A DNA stretch of 64,000 nucleotides, from contig CCFG01000004.1 in assembly GCA_000752215.1 (NCBI GenBank), positions 38,893 through 102,892 of the forward strand, read 5' to 3'. The notes under the pieces were generated by a model that did no database searches, was not told where the DNA came from, and worked only from the letters and a program-made list of their open reading frames with translations. The position numbers and the translations under genes were made by a program. This DNA is from a bacterium MS4. Its GTDB lineage: Bacteria; Bacillota; Clostridia; Oscillospirales; Acutalibacteraceae. Positions 43,293-53,233 of this stretch are shown one piece after another. Within the stretch, counting starts at the first letter, position 1. Each line of letters begins with the position of its first letter.

Positions 43293-44696
43293 TTATTTTC
43301 CTGTTGACTGGGCCAGCTTTACTTTGGCGGTAGAGCTTTCCCCCGTAAGAGAACTGGTAACGCTCAGCGTAACCGTGTCCCCCGGCTTCTTCCCCGTAAT
43401 CACGTTCGTAATCACGTTCTGACTGGTCACATCCTTGCCGTCGATTTTCGTGATCACGTCGCCCTTTTTAATCCCTGCCGACGTCACTTCGGGATTCGTG
43501 ACGGAGCCGACGTACATGCCGACGGGCAGGTTGTAGAAACGGGAAGTCATCGTATCGATAAACTGGCCGGAGATTCCGAGCACCGCTCTGTCCTTGACGT
43601 AGCCGTACTGCTTCAGGTCGCTGATGATCGGCTGCGCCACATTGATGGGGATGGAGAAGCCGAGGCCTTCATACCCGGTGGCTACGATTTTGGAAGAGTT
43701 GATGCCCACGACCTGGCCGTACATGTTGACCAGCGCGCCGCCGGAGTTGCCCGGATTGATCGCTGCGTCGGTCTGGATGCATTTCATGGTATAGCCGGTA
43801 TCGGAATTGGTGATTTCACGGTTCAATGCGGAAACATAACCGATGGTGACGCTGGAGTTGAACTCCAGGCCGCCCGGGTTGCCGATCGCCATGACGGTAT
43901 CCGCAACTTTGAGGTCGTCGGAGGAACCGAATTCCGCCGCGGTCAGGCCCTTTGCATCGATTTTGATAACGGCCAGGTCGGTGACGCTGTCGCTGCCGAC
44001 CAGCTTCGCTTCATATTTCGTTCCGTTGGATAAAATAACTTTGAGGGAAGACGCGCCCTCGACCACGTGCGCGTTGGTAATGATGTACCCGTCGCTGGTC
44101 GCAATAATGCCGGAACCCTCGCTTGTCGGGGTGACGGAGCTGTCCTCGTCGCTGCTTTCCGCGTTGCCCGTACCGTTCCCGCCCATCGTATAGCGGGTGC
44201 TTTGGCCCAGCTGGTAATTTTGGATACAGACGACCGACGGGACCACCTTTTCGGCGATCTGCTGCTTGGTCAGTTCCCCGGTCACTGCGGCGGTGTTGGT
44301 GGTGCCGCTGTTGACCAGCTTCGTTACGGTAAACGCCGGATCACTGGTGCCTGCGTTCCCGAGCTTGACATACCCGTTGTTGACCAGCGCCGCGAACCCT
44401 GCGATGGAACCGGCCGAAATCATCAGGCAGCACATGACCCCCGCCAGTACCTTGACAAAAGTCCTTTTGCCGCCGCGCTTTTTTTTGCGCGGCTCCTGAA
44501 AATCGAAAACGGGCTGCTGGGGAACGGAGGGCCGCTCCCAGCTGTAAACCGGGGGCTCGTTCGACGGCTTGCTGTAATGGTAAAAATCCCCCTGCCACTC
44601 CGTCTGGTCCGCGCTTCTGTGTTCCGTATCGTTACTGTTTAAATCACGATTTGCCAGGTCTTTTTTCTTTTTATCATCTGCAAATGGATTAAACAT
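43293..44696 (-). CDS. htrA: HtrA/DegP-type serine protease
   Basis: 467 residues. A charged cytoplasmic tail (about 85 residues) and one transmembrane helix (MCCLMISAGSIAGFAALV) precede the trypsin-like domain with His in YIITNAHVVEG, Asp in SVTDLAVIKID and Ser in NPGNSGGALV, then a single PDZ domain with KKGDVITKIDGKDV. It degrades misfolded envelope proteins. The start at M4 (44696) has AAGGA nine bases upstream. Monocistronic, divergent from cobO. Confidence 0.95.
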   Translation of the reverse strand: MFNPFADDKKKKDLANRDLNSNDTEHRSADQTEWQGDFYHYSKPSNEPPVYSWERPSVPQQPVFDFQEPRKKKRGGKRTFVKVLAGVMCCLMISAGSIAGFAALVNNGYVKLGNAGTSDPAFTVTKLVNSGTTNTAAVTGELTKQQIAEKVVPSVVCIQNYQLGQSTRYTMGGNGTGNAESSDEDSSVTPTSEGSGIIATSDGYIITNAHVVEGASSLKVILSNGTKYEAKLVGSDSVTDLAVIKIDAKGLTAAEFGSSDDLKVADTVMAIGNPGGLEFNSSVTIGYVSALNREITNSDTGYTMKCIQTDAAINPGNSGGALVNMYGQVVGINSSKIVATGYEGLGFSIPINVAQPIISDLKQYGYVKDRAVLGISGQFIDTMTSRFYNLPVGMYVGSVTNPEVTSAGIKKGDVITKIDGKDVTSQNVITNVITGKKPGDTVTLSVTSSLTGESSTAKVKLAQSTGK

Positions 44697-44973
44697 CTGA
44701 ATCATTCCTTTCTGCGGTGATTTGCTTTCTGTGATTGTTATGATACCGGTTCTATGTGAAAAGGATGTGATTATTAGTTTATATTTTTATGATATTTTTA
44801 AGAAAAATATGTAACCTGAATTTAACCAAATTATGAATGCCGAAAGGGAATGTTTTTTCTTTCTGCGATCTTACCGTAAAATCCCCCGAAAATGCATGGA
44901 TTCCCGGCGGATTTGCGCCAAAATGTGCTATGATAGGATCAGAAATAAATTTTATACGGATGGAGAATGTGCG

Positions 44974-45498
44974 ATGAACGGACTGACTCATGTTTACTGC
45001 GGGGACGGAAAAGGCAAAACCACCGCCGCCGTCGGGCTGGGAGTGCGCGCCTGCGGAAGCGGGAAACGGGTGCTGATGGCACAGTTTCTGAAGGGGAACG
45101 GCTCCGGCGAGCTGGCCGCCCTGAAACAGCTGGAAAACTTCAGCGTGCTCCCCACGGTGCCGACCGTAAAGTTCACCTTTCAGATGACTAAAAAGGAGCT
45201 GGAGGCAGCCGCCGTCCTGTGCGGCAACCTGTTCTGCAAGGCGGTTGCCGCCGCCAAAGCGGACGAGTGCGATCTGCTGATTCTGGACGAGGTATTTGCC
45301 GCGGTCAACTGTGGCCTGCTCGACGGCGCAATGCTGACCGACTTTATAAAAAACAAGCCCCAGAAGCTGGAGCTTGTTTTGACAGGGCGAGGCCCGAAGC
45401 CGGAGGTTCTGGAGCTCGCCGATTATGTTTCCGAAATCAGGAAGGAAAAGCACCCCTACGACAGGAACATCCCCGCCCGAAAGGGAATTGAATTCTAA
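44974..45498 (+). CDS. cobO: Corrinoid adenosyltransferase CobO/CobA type
   Basis: 174 residues. P-loop YCGDGKGKTTAAVGLGVRA (residues 8-27), then DLLILDEVFAAVNCGLL and VLTGRGPKPEVLELADYV, diagnostic of the ButR/CobA ATP:cob(I)alamin adenosyltransferase family. It makes adenosylcobalamin from cob(I)alamin and ATP. The chosen ATG follows GGAG by eight bases. The gene converges on nrdJ, whose product needs this cofactor, with only six bases between stops. Confidence 0.92.
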   Translation: MNGLTHVYCGDGKGKTTAAVGLGVRACGSGKRVLMAQFLKGNGSGELAALKQLENFSVLPTVPTVKFTFQMTKKELEAAAVLCGNLFCKAVAAAKADECDLLILDEVFAAVNCGLLDGAMLTDFIKNKPQKLELVLTGRGPKPEVLELADYVSEIRKEKHPYDRNIPARKGIEF

Positions 45499-45504
45499 AC
45501 TGCT

Positions 45505-47757
45505 TTAGCCGCAGCGGGAGTACCCGCACTGGCGGCACGTCACGCATCCGCCCTCGTGCTCCAGCCTTGCCCCGCACTCCGGGCAATAATGCATTTTCCC
45601 CGGGGCGTCGTCCGCCGCTTCTCTCACAGGCGGGGATTTCCGCGGTGTGGGAGCAGTCCACTTTCCCAGCTGGACCTGCTCTTTGTAAACGCGTTCAATC
45701 GTCTTTGCAATCGCGTCCGGGCAGGAGGTGCATTTCAGCCCCGGCTGGCGGATGGTCGACGGACAGCGGATTCCCCTGAGCTGGTCCACAATGCTTTCGA
45801 CCTCCATCCCGCTGCGCAAAGCGACGGATGCAAGGCGCGCGGTCGCTTCCGACTGGGACGGGCACCCCCCGGCCTTGCCGGTATTGGTAAACACCTCGCA
45901 GATTCCCTGATCGTCGTAGTTGACGGTAATATACAGGTTTCCGCAGCCGATTTTCACCCGCTCCGTAATCCCCGTCACCGTATCGGGCCGCGGACGCGGC
46001 ACAATCCGGCCATCCTCCGGCGTCTCCGCCGCGGGCTGGCCTTCTTTTTTTACCTGCCCGATGTTGAGCACCTGTTCCGCGCGGCTGCCGTCGCGGTAAA
46101 TGGTCACGCCCTTGCAGCCGAGATGGAACGCGAGCGTATACACGCTGGCCACGTCCTCTTTTGTGGCGCTGTTGGAGAAATTCACCGTCTTGGAAACCGC
46201 GTTGTCCGTTCCCTTCTGGAACGCCGCCTGCATCCGGATATGGTACTCCGGGCTGATGTCGTGCGCGGAAACGAACACCCGGCGCAGGTCCTCCGGCAGC
46301 TCCTCAATATGGGCGACCGTCCCTTCTTTGGCAATGCGCTTCATCAGCTCGTCCGAGTACAGTCCCCGCTTTTCCAGCTCCGCCTTCAAAATCGGGTTGA
46401 CCTCGATCATTTCCGTGCCGTCCATGATGTTGCGGATGTAAGCATAGCCGAAAACCGGCTCTACGCCGCTGGAGCAGTTCGCGATGATGGAAAGGGTACC
46501 GGTCGGCGCAATGGTCGTGATCGTCCCGTTGCGGATCGGTCTGTCCTGCGGCAGGATACTTTCGCCGAAAAGCGGGAACGCACCGCGTTTTCCGGCAAGT
46601 ACGGCGCTCTCTTCGCGCCCGCGTTCGGTAATGAATTTCATCACCTTTTCTCCGAGCGCGATCGCTTCGTCGGAATTGTACGGAATCCCCATCCGCAGCA
46701 GGCTGTCGGCCCAGCCCATGACGCCCAGACCGATTTTCCGCGTCTGTTTGGTTACCCGGTCGATATTTTCCAGCGGATACTGGTTGGCGTCAATGACGTT
46801 GTCCAGAAAATGCACGGCGTTTTTTACCGTCAGCCCAAGCTTGTCCCAGTCGAACTCCGTTTTTCCGTCCGCCGTTTTCAGCATCTTTACCAGATTGACG
46901 GAACCGAGGTTGCAGGACTCATAGGGGAGCAAAGGCTGTTCCCCGCACGGGTTGGTGGACTCGATCTCACCCTGCGAGGGCACAATGTTGTCCCGGTTCA
47001 GGCGGTCCAGAAAGATAATTCCCGGCTCGCCGTTGCGCCACGCGGCGTCCACGATCCGGTCAAACACCATGCGTGCGCGCAGAGCGGAAACGGCTTTCTT
47101 CGTGTGGGGGTCGACCAGCTCATAGTCGGTATCCTTTTCCACCGCTTCCATAAATTTTTCCGTCAGGCCCACCGAGATATTGAAGTTGTTGATTTCGTTG
47201 TTGTTGGCCTTACAGTCGATAAAATCGAGGATATCCGGGTGATCGATACGCAGGATGCCCATGTTTGCGCCGCGGCGGGTTCCGCCCTGCTTGACGGCCT
47301 CCGTCGCCATGTTGAACACCTTCATGAAGCTGATCGGGCCGGAGGCGACTCCGCCGGTCGAGTTGACGGTGCTGCCCTGCGGGCGCAGACGCGAAAAAGA
47401 AAAGCCCGTTCCGCCGCCCGATTTGTGAATCAGCGCCGCCTGCTTGATCGCTTCAAAAATATCCTCCATGCTGTCCGCAACCGGCAGCACAAAGCATGCC
47501 GAAAGCTGCCCGAGCGGGCGGCCGGCGTTCATCAGCGTGGGAGAATTGGGCAGGAACTCCAGCTCCTGCATCATATGGAAAAAGGTTTCCTCCGCCTTTT
47601 TAACGTCCGCCTTCCCGTCGTGCAGCCTGTCCGGCTCCGCAATGGCGGCGGCCACGCGGCGGAACAGGCCTTCCACGGTTTCCGTGGTTTCTCCCTTTTC
47701 ATTTTTGATCAGGTACCGCTTTTGCAATACCATCAGTGCATTCTGTGATATGGTCAT
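45505..47757 (-). CDS. nrdJ: Adenosylcobalamin-dependent ribonucleotide reductase (class II)
   Basis: 750 residues. It reduces ribonucleotides to deoxyribonucleotides using adenosylcobalamin. Visible parts: NSPTLMNAGRPLGQLSACFV (first redox-active Cys), IHKSGGGTGFSFSRLRPQGS, NPCGEQPLLPYESCNLGSVN with the radical-site Cys, and a C-terminal cysteine-rich tail (CPECGARLEHEGGCVTCRQC) typical of the NrdJ zinc finger. The start is ATG at 47757 with AAGGGA upstream; a GTG two codons earlier is possible but too close to the SD. Monocistronic with its own promoter. Confidence 0.96.
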   Translation of the reverse strand: MTISQNALMVLQKRYLIKNEKGETTETVEGLFRRVAAAIAEPDRLHDGKADVKKAEETFFHMMQELEFLPNSPTLMNAGRPLGQLSACFVLPVADSMEDIFEAIKQAALIHKSGGGTGFSFSRLRPQGSTVNSTGGVASGPISFMKVFNMATEAVKQGGTRRGANMGILRIDHPDILDFIDCKANNNEINNFNISVGLTEKFMEAVEKDTDYELVDPHTKKAVSALRARMVFDRIVDAAWRNGEPGIIFLDRLNRDNIVPSQGEIESTNPCGEQPLLPYESCNLGSVNLVKMLKTADGKTEFDWDKLGLTVKNAVHFLDNVIDANQYPLENIDRVTKQTRKIGLGVMGWADSLLRMGIPYNSDEAIALGEKVMKFITERGREESAVLAGKRGAFPLFGESILPQDRPIRNGTITTIAPTGTLSIIANCSSGVEPVFGYAYIRNIMDGTEMIEVNPILKAELEKRGLYSDELMKRIAKEGTVAHIEELPEDLRRVFVSAHDISPEYHIRMQAAFQKGTDNAVSKTVNFSNSATKEDVASVYTLAFHLGCKGVTIYRDGSRAEQVLNIGQVKKEGQPAAETPEDGRIVPRPRPDTVTGITERVKIGCGNLYITVNYDDQGICEVFTNTGKAGGCPSQSEATARLASVALRSGMEVESIVDQLRGIRCPSTIRQPGLKCTSCPDAIAKTIERVYKEQVQLGKWTAPTPRKSPPVREAADDAPGKMHYCPECGARLEHEGGCVTCRQCGYSRCG

Positions 47758-47797
47758 GGCCACAATTCCCTTCCCTATCCATTTTGTGATACTATAT

Positions 47798-47825
47798 ATT
47801 GTACCACTTCATACATATAAGTCAA
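47798..47825 (-). promoter_or_regulatory. Promoter of nrdJ
   Basis: On the minus strand, TTGACT (47820-47825), 16-base spacer, TACAAT (47798-47803), about 40 bases before the ATG. No NrdR box pair or cobalamin riboswitch fits in the short leader. Confidence 0.7.
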
Positions 47826-47867
47826 TATATTGTGAATATTTTATCGTATTCAGAAATAAATAAAGAA

Positions 47868-47895
47868 AGCCCCGCGCGGATTACCGCGCGGGGCT
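47868..47895 (-). terminator. Terminator of the pyruvate oxidoreductase gene
   Basis: A 12-bp perfect stem (AGCCCCGCGCGG / CCGCGCGGGGCT) followed by TTCTTTATTTATT on the minus strand. Confidence 0.92.
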
Positions 47896-47912
47896 AACTG
47901 ATTCAAGAAAGA

Positions 47913-50900
47913 TTATTCCATTTTGGAGAGTTTGACAAGGTGCTCGTAGTTTTCGGCCGCAACCTTTTCAGCCTTCTGGAACAGAACCTCTGCGCGCTCC
48001 GGGAATGCACGGGTCAGGGAGTTGTAACGAACCTCGCCCATGATGAAGTCACGATAGCTGGCCGTAGGAGCCTTGCTGTCGAGATGGAACGGATTCTTGC
48101 CCTGCTCCGCAAGACGCGGATCATAGCGGAAGTTGGTCCAGTAGCCGGCTTCAACCGCCTTCTTCTCTTCCATCTGGGAGATGCTCATGCCGCCCTTGAT
48201 GCCATGGTTGATACAGGGAGCGTAAGCAATGACGATGGAAGGTCCGTTGTAGCTTTCGGCTTCCGAAATCGCCTTGATGGTCTGGTTGTAGTCTGCACCC
48301 ATTGCGACGCGGGCCACGTAAACATAACCATAGGTCATTGCGATAGCGGCAAGGTCCTTCTTCTTTGTCGCCTTACCGGTTGCCGCAAACTGAGCGACGG
48401 AACCGATCGGGGTGGACTTGGAAGCCTGGCCGCCCGTATTGGAGTAAACCTCGGTGTCGAATACGAGAATGTTGACATTCTCACCGGAAGCGAGAACATG
48501 GTCAACACCGCCGAAGCCGATATCATAAGCCCAGCCGTCGCCGCCGAAGATCCACATGGATTTCTTGGCGAGGTAGTCTTTGTCAACAAGCGTTTTCTTC
48601 GCAAGCTTTGCAACATCGTCGCTGCCGTTTGCAGCTTTTTCGAGCTCCGCAATCAGAGCGTCTGCCGCGGCGCGGTTCAGGTTGCTGTCTTCCTTGGTTG
48701 CAAGGTAGTTCTTGCAGGCTTCCTTCAGGGAAGCGGAGGCCGCCTCGGAAGCTTCAATATTTTCAACATACTCGGCGAGTCTGCCGCGGATCGCGTTCTG
48801 GGCAAGAGTCATGCCGAACCCGAACTCCGCGTTGTCCTCGAACAGGGAGTTGTTCCACGCGGGGCCGTATCCCTTCTTGTTGACGGTATACGGTGTGGCC
48901 GGTGCGGAACCGCCCCAGATGGAGGAGCAGCCTGTCGCGTTGGCAATATACATTCTGTCGCCGAAGAGCTGTGTGACGAGCTTTGCATACGGTGTTTCAC
49001 CGCAGCCCGCGCACGCACCGGAGAACTCAAGCAGAGGCTGCTTGAACTGGCTGCCCTTGATGGAGGTAGGCTTAAACTTCTCAATGACTTCCGGCTTCTC
49101 GTCAAGGGTAAGGCCGTAATCAAAGCCCTTCTGGCTTTCAAGCTGTGTTTCCATCGGCTTCATGACCAGTGCCTTTTCACCCTTCATGCCCGGGCAGACG
49201 GATGCGCAGGAACCGCAGCCGGTGCAGTCATAGGAGGAAATAGTGATCGCGTATTTCATGCCGGGCATACCGGTCATATCCTTGGTCTTCTGGCTTGCAG
49301 GCGCCGCTGCGGCTTCTTCCGCAGTCATAGCGACCGGGCGGATAACGCCGTGCGGGCAGACATAGGAGCAGAAGGTACACTGGATACAGTTTTCCGGATG
49401 CCACTCGGGAATATCAATGGCGATGCCGCGCTTCTCGTAAGCGGCGGAGCCGGCCGGCACGGTGCCGTCGGCCATCTTGACAAAGGCGGATACGGGAAGC
49501 TGATTGCCCTTGTATTTGTTTGCGGGAACCATGACGTTGTTGACGTAATCCAGCGTTTCCGGTCTTCCGTCCGTAAAGACGTGCGCCTGGGTGTCGTCCG
49601 TGCTGTTCTTCCAGGATGCCGGAACTTCAACCTTGACGAAATCGGTCGCGCCGCGCTCAATAGCGGCATAGTTCATATCGACGATCTTCTGGCCCTTCTT
49701 CGCGTAGGAATGCAGGGCGGCGTCCTTCATATACTGGATCGCCTGTTCGGAAGGAATGATGTTTGCGATCTTGAAGAATGCGGACTGGAGAATGGTATTG
49801 ATGCGGCCGCCGAGGCCGATCTCTTTACCGAGCTTGATACCGTCGATGGTGTAGAAGTTGATATTGTTGTCGGCAATGAATTTCTTCATTTTGCCCGGCA
49901 GTCTCTTGTCAAGCTCTTCCAGATCCCACTGGCAGTTCAGAAGGAAGCTTCCGCCCGGCTTGAGGTCCTGTACCATGTCGTACTCGTCGACATAGGAGGG
50001 CTTATGGCAGGCGACGAAGTCGGCCTGGCTGATATAGTAGGTGGACTTGATCGGCTTGCTGCCGAAACGCAGATGGGAAACGGTCAGGCCGCCGGACTTC
50101 TTGGAGTCGTAGGCAAAATAGCCCTGAGCGTACATGTCGGTGTGGTCACCGATAATCTTAATGGAGTTCTTGTTCGCGCCGACGGTGCCGTCCGCGCCAA
50201 GGCCCCAGAATTTGCAGGAATGCGTGCCCTTCGGGGTCGTGTCCGGAGTTTCCTTAATGTCGAGGGAAAGATGGGTAACATCATCGATGATGCCGATGGT
50301 GAAACGCTTCTTCGGGGTGTCGGTTTCCATGTTGCGGTATACGGCGACGATCTGGCCCGGGGTGGTGTCCTTGGAGCCGAGGCCGTAGCGGCCGGTGTAA
50401 ATCGGAACAGAACCGAATTCCGTGCCGTTGACTGCGGCGAGAACATCCAGGAACAGCGGCTCGCCGATGGAGCCCGGCTCTCTTGTTCTGTCGAGCACGG
50501 AAATCTTCCTGACTGTCTTCGGCAGGACGTCGAGCATATATTTCGCAACGAACGGTCTGTACAGTCTGACCTTGACCAGACCGACCTTGTCGCCGGCTGC
50601 GTTCAGGTAATCCACAACTTCCTCCGCCGCTTCGCAGACGGAACCCATTGCAATGATGACCCTTTCGGCATCCGGTGCGCCGTAGTAGTTGAACGGCTTA
50701 TAATCGGTGCCGATTTTCGCGTTGACTTTATTCATATAGTCGACAACAACATCCGGAAGATCATCATAGAATTTGTTGCCGGCTTCACTTGCCTGGAAGA
50801 AGAAGTCGTCGTTCTGAGCAGTGCCGCGCGTAACCGGATGCTCCGGATTCATTGCGTTGCGGCGGAAGGACTCCACAGAGTCCCAGTCGAGCATCTCGCT

Positions 50901-51476
50901 CAGATCGGCGTAATCCCACATGTGGATCTTCTGTACTTCATGGGAAGTACGGAAGCCGTCGAAGAAGTGCAGGAACGGTACGCGGCCCTTAATGGCGGAA
51001 AGATGGGCGACTGAGCCCAGATCCATAACCTCTTGCGGGCTGTTGGAGCAGAGCATTGCGTAACCGGTCTGACGGCATGCATAAATGTCGGAATGATCGC
51101 CAAAAATGCAAAGTGCGTGGGTCGACAGGGAACGTGCCGAACAGTGGATGACGCTCGGAAGGAATTCGCCGGCCATCTTGTACATGTTCGGGATCATCAG
51201 GAGAAGTCCCTGAGAAGCAGTGTAAGTAGTGGTCAGCGCGCCTGCTGCCAGCGAACCGTGCACTGCGCCTGCGGCGCCCGCTTCGGACTGCATCTCGGTA
51301 ACCCTGACTTCCCTGCCGAAAAGATTTTTTCTGCCGGCCGCGGCATATTTGTCCGTTTCATCTGCCATAACGGACGACGGGGTGATGGGGTAGATAGCAG
51401 CAACATCTGTAAACGCATAAGACACATGTGCGGCAGCGTTATTGCCATCCATAGTTTTCATCTTTCTTGAATCCAT
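47913..51476 (-). CDS. nifJ: Pyruvate:ferredoxin (flavodoxin) oxidoreductase
   Basis: 1187 residues, full-length single-chain PFOR. It starts with the pyrimidine-binding domain (YAFTDVAAIYPITPSSVMAD), includes the gamma and beta-transferase regions, a two-cluster ferredoxin domain (CIQCTFCSYVCPHG and CTGCGSCASVCPG), and the TPP domain with FSGACAGCGETPYAKL, GDGWAYDIGFGGVDHVL and DTEVYSNTGGQ. It oxidises pyruvate to acetyl-CoA, CO2 and reduced ferredoxin, the core step of anaerobic fermentation. Strong -35/-10 promoter and a clear terminator mark it as a monocistronic, highly expressed gene. Confidence 0.98.
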   Translation of the reverse strand: MDSRKMKTMDGNNAAAHVSYAFTDVAAIYPITPSSVMADETDKYAAAGRKNLFGREVRVTEMQSEAGAAGAVHGSLAAGALTTTYTASQGLLLMIPNMYKMAGEFLPSVIHCSARSLSTHALCIFGDHSDIYACRQTGYAMLCSNSPQEVMDLGSVAHLSAIKGRVPFLHFFDGFRTSHEVQKIHMWDYADLSEMLDWDSVESFRRNAMNPEHPVTRGTAQNDDFFFQASEAGNKFYDDLPDVVVDYMNKVNAKIGTDYKPFNYYGAPDAERVIIAMGSVCEAAEEVVDYLNAAGDKVGLVKVRLYRPFVAKYMLDVLPKTVRKISVLDRTREPGSIGEPLFLDVLAAVNGTEFGSVPIYTGRYGLGSKDTTPGQIVAVYRNMETDTPKKRFTIGIIDDVTHLSLDIKETPDTTPKGTHSCKFWGLGADGTVGANKNSIKIIGDHTDMYAQGYFAYDSKKSGGLTVSHLRFGSKPIKSTYYISQADFVACHKPSYVDEYDMVQDLKPGGSFLLNCQWDLEELDKRLPGKMKKFIADNNINFYTIDGIKLGKEIGLGGRINTILQSAFFKIANIIPSEQAIQYMKDAALHSYAKKGQKIVDMNYAAIERGATDFVKVEVPASWKNSTDDTQAHVFTDGRPETLDYVNNVMVPANKYKGNQLPVSAFVKMADGTVPAGSAAYEKRGIAIDIPEWHPENCIQCTFCSYVCPHGVIRPVAMTAEEAAAAPASQKTKDMTGMPGMKYAITISSYDCTGCGSCASVCPGMKGEKALVMKPMETQLESQKGFDYGLTLDEKPEVIEKFKPTSIKGSQFKQPLLEFSGACAGCGETPYAKLVTQLFGDRMYIANATGCSSIWGGSAPATPYTVNKKGYGPAWNNSLFEDNAEFGFGMTLAQNAIRGRLAEYVENIEASEAASASLKEACKNYLATKEDSNLNRAAADALIAELEKAANGSDDVAKLAKKTLVDKDYLAKKSMWIFGGDGWAYDIGFGGVDHVLASGENVNILVFDTEVYSNTGGQASKSTPIGSVAQFAATGKATKKKDLAAIAMTYGYVYVARVAMGADYNQTIKAISEAESYNGPSIVIAYAPCINHGIKGGMSISQMEEKKAVEAGYWTNFRYDPRLAEQGKNPFHLDSKAPTASYRDFIMGEVRYNSLTRAFPERAEVLFQKAEKVAAENYEHLVKLSKME

Positions 51477-51545
51477 TATAATTATTTTCCTCCTTTTAAG
51501 GATAATCTATTTGCTATAGGCGCCAACATACTGCACCTTGTCTAA

Positions 51546-51574
51546 ATTTTATCATCTTTTATAAGATATGTAAA
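51546..51574 (-). promoter_or_regulatory. Promoter of the pyruvate oxidoreductase gene
   Basis: On the minus strand, TTTACA (51569-51574), 17-base spacer, TAAAAT (51546-51551). The leader is about 65 nt and ends in AAAGGAGG. Confidence 0.75.
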
Positions 51575-51748
51575 GAAATTTTGCAGAATTGACCATAGAA
51601 TTTACATTCCCAATAAAATTTGAAAAAATTTATCCTGAATTCGTTCATTTTGGCGGCGATTCCACCCTGTGAAGCGGCTTTGCCCGGCCACACCTCTGCC
51701 TCTTTGCTTTGCTCGTGCGCACAAATGCGCAGATACTCCATAAACTGT

Positions 51749-51778
51749 TTGACATTAGTATGAATAATAATATACAAT
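51749..51778 (+). promoter_or_regulatory. Promoter of the CNNM/CBS gene
   Basis: A consensus TTGACA (51749-51754), 18-base spacer, TACAAT (51773-51778), about 40 bases before the ATG. Confidence 0.75.
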
Positions 51779-51819
51779 AATATTATTATATTTTATTTCC
51801 GAAAGGGGAAAAACAATTC

Positions 51820-53223
51820 ATGTCACCCGAACCTGACGGCTCATTTTTTCATTTACTGAGCGCGCTGCCCGCCGCCGCTGAACAGGAGCCAAATGAATTT
51901 TTATCCATTCTGCTGCTGTTTGCCCTGATTTTGGTAAACGCTTTCTTTGCCGCGAGTGAAATCGCAGTGATTACCCTCAACGACAACAAGCTGAAAAAAA
52001 TGGCGGAGGACGGCAATAAAAAAGCCGCCAAGGTACTGAAGCTGACGGAGAATTCCAGCCGTTTTCTCGCGACCATCCAGGTCGGCGTGACACTGAGCGG
52101 ATTTCTGACCTCTGCTTCGGCTTCCCAAAGCTTTGCCGGCAAGCTTGCGAAACAGCTTGCTTTTCTGCCCGTACCCACCGGCGTCGTCTACGGCGTATCC
52201 ACGGTATTGATTACCGTGCTGCTGTCCTATTTCTCGCTCGTGCTGGGCGAGCTGGTCCCGAAAAAGATCGCCATGCAGCGCGCGGAAGAGCTGTCCTTCA
52301 AATTCATCGGCATCCTGAACGGCACTTCCACCGCTTTCCGGCCGTTTATTTCCTTCCTTTCCTTTTCCACCAACGTCGTTCTGAAGATGCTGGGCTTTGA
52401 TCCCAACGCCTCGGAGGAAACCGTCACGGAGGAGGAAATCCTGATGATGGTCGACGCGGGCGAGGAGAAGGGCGTCATCGGCGAAACCGCCAAGGATATG
52501 ATTTCCAATATTTTCGATTTCAGCGACATCACCGCGAGCGAGATCATGACCCACCGTACGGAGGTGGACGCCGTGGAGGACACCGCCTCCATACAGGACG
52601 TCGTAAACCTTTCCATTTCGGACGGACACTCTCGCATCCCCGTTTACCACGAGGATCTGGACAATGTGCTCGGCGTGATCTATGTCAAGGACCTGCTCCA
52701 GTATGTCGGCAGTGAAATGGATGAGAATATCAAGATTACCGATCTGATGCGCCCCGCGTACTTCGTGCCGGAGAGCAAGCGCTGCAGCCAGCTGTTTACA
52801 GAGATGGTTGAGCGCAGGACCCAGATCGCAATTATTGTCGACGAATACGGCGGGACAGAGGGTATTATTACCATGGAGGACCTTTTGGAATCCATTGTCG
52901 GCGACATTCAGGACGAATACGACCACGAGGAAGAGGAAATACATAGGGTGGACGATCACAAGTTTACTGTGGACGGTGGGACCGACATCGATGAAATTTC
53001 CGATCTGGTGGGGATTGATCTTCCCGAGGGGGACTACGACACCATTGCCGGCCTGGTGGTGGAGATGCTGGGAAGGATTCCAAAACCGGGTGAACACCCC
53101 GTCGTACAGGTCCAAAACCTGACGCTGACCGTTCAGGAGGTCGAGGACCGCCGCATTTCCAAAATCCTGATCGAGGTGCTGCCGGAACCGGACGACGGCG
53201 ACAGTCCGGCGAAAGACGAATAA
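51820..53223 (+). CDS. Hemolysin-family CNNM/CBS/CorC membrane protein
   Basis: 467 residues. Order: CNNM (DUF21) transmembrane domain (residues about 25-205, with NAFFAASEIAVITLN), two CBS domains (DITASEIMTHRTEVDAV and DLMRPAYFVPESKRCSQLF) at about 225-345, and a C-terminal CorC_HlyC FAD-like domain (IVDEYGGTEGIITMEDLLESI and DEISDLVGIDLPEGDYDTIAG). The family is linked with Mg2+/Co2+ efflux; a haemolysin role is historical. AAAGGGG precedes the ATG. It is followed by a terminator. Confidence 0.93.
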   Translation: MSPEPDGSFFHLLSALPAAAEQEPNEFLSILLLFALILVNAFFAASEIAVITLNDNKLKKMAEDGNKKAAKVLKLTENSSRFLATIQVGVTLSGFLTSASASQSFAGKLAKQLAFLPVPTGVVYGVSTVLITVLLSYFSLVLGELVPKKIAMQRAEELSFKFIGILNGTSTAFRPFISFLSFSTNVVLKMLGFDPNASEETVTEEEILMMVDAGEEKGVIGETAKDMISNIFDFSDITASEIMTHRTEVDAVEDTASIQDVVNLSISDGHSRIPVYHEDLDNVLGVIYVKDLLQYVGSEMDENIKITDLMRPAYFVPESKRCSQLFTEMVERRTQIAIIVDEYGGTEGIITMEDLLESIVGDIQDEYDHEEEEIHRVDDHKFTVDGGTDIDEISDLVGIDLPEGDYDTIAGLVVEMLGRIPKPGEHPVVQVQNLTLTVQEVEDRRISKILIEVLPEPDDGDSPAKDE

Positions 53224-53233
53224 CAGAAAAAAC

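Larger units (their letters stand above)
51477..51819. other. Divergent intergenic region between nifJ and a CBS-domain gene
   Basis: It contains the nifJ promoter and the CNNM/CBS gene promoter and two AT-rich tracts around 51.75-51.80 kb. A short minus-strand open frame (51559-51777) is not supported by a ribosome binding site or family likeness. Confidence 0.55.

Noticed and set aside
45556..47748. 730-residue open frame antisense to nrdJ
   Set aside because: Shadow of the nrdJ codon pattern with no domain and no ribosome binding site.
47758..47870. Cobalamin riboswitch controlling nrdJ
   Set aside because: The promoter is about 40 bases from the start codon, far too close for a B12 aptamer.
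47940..51014. 1024-residue plus-strand open frame antisense to the pyruvate oxidoreductase gene
   Set aside because: It mirrors a well-identified PFOR frame; long antisense frames are common in GC-rich codon patterns. No RBS or recognised domain.
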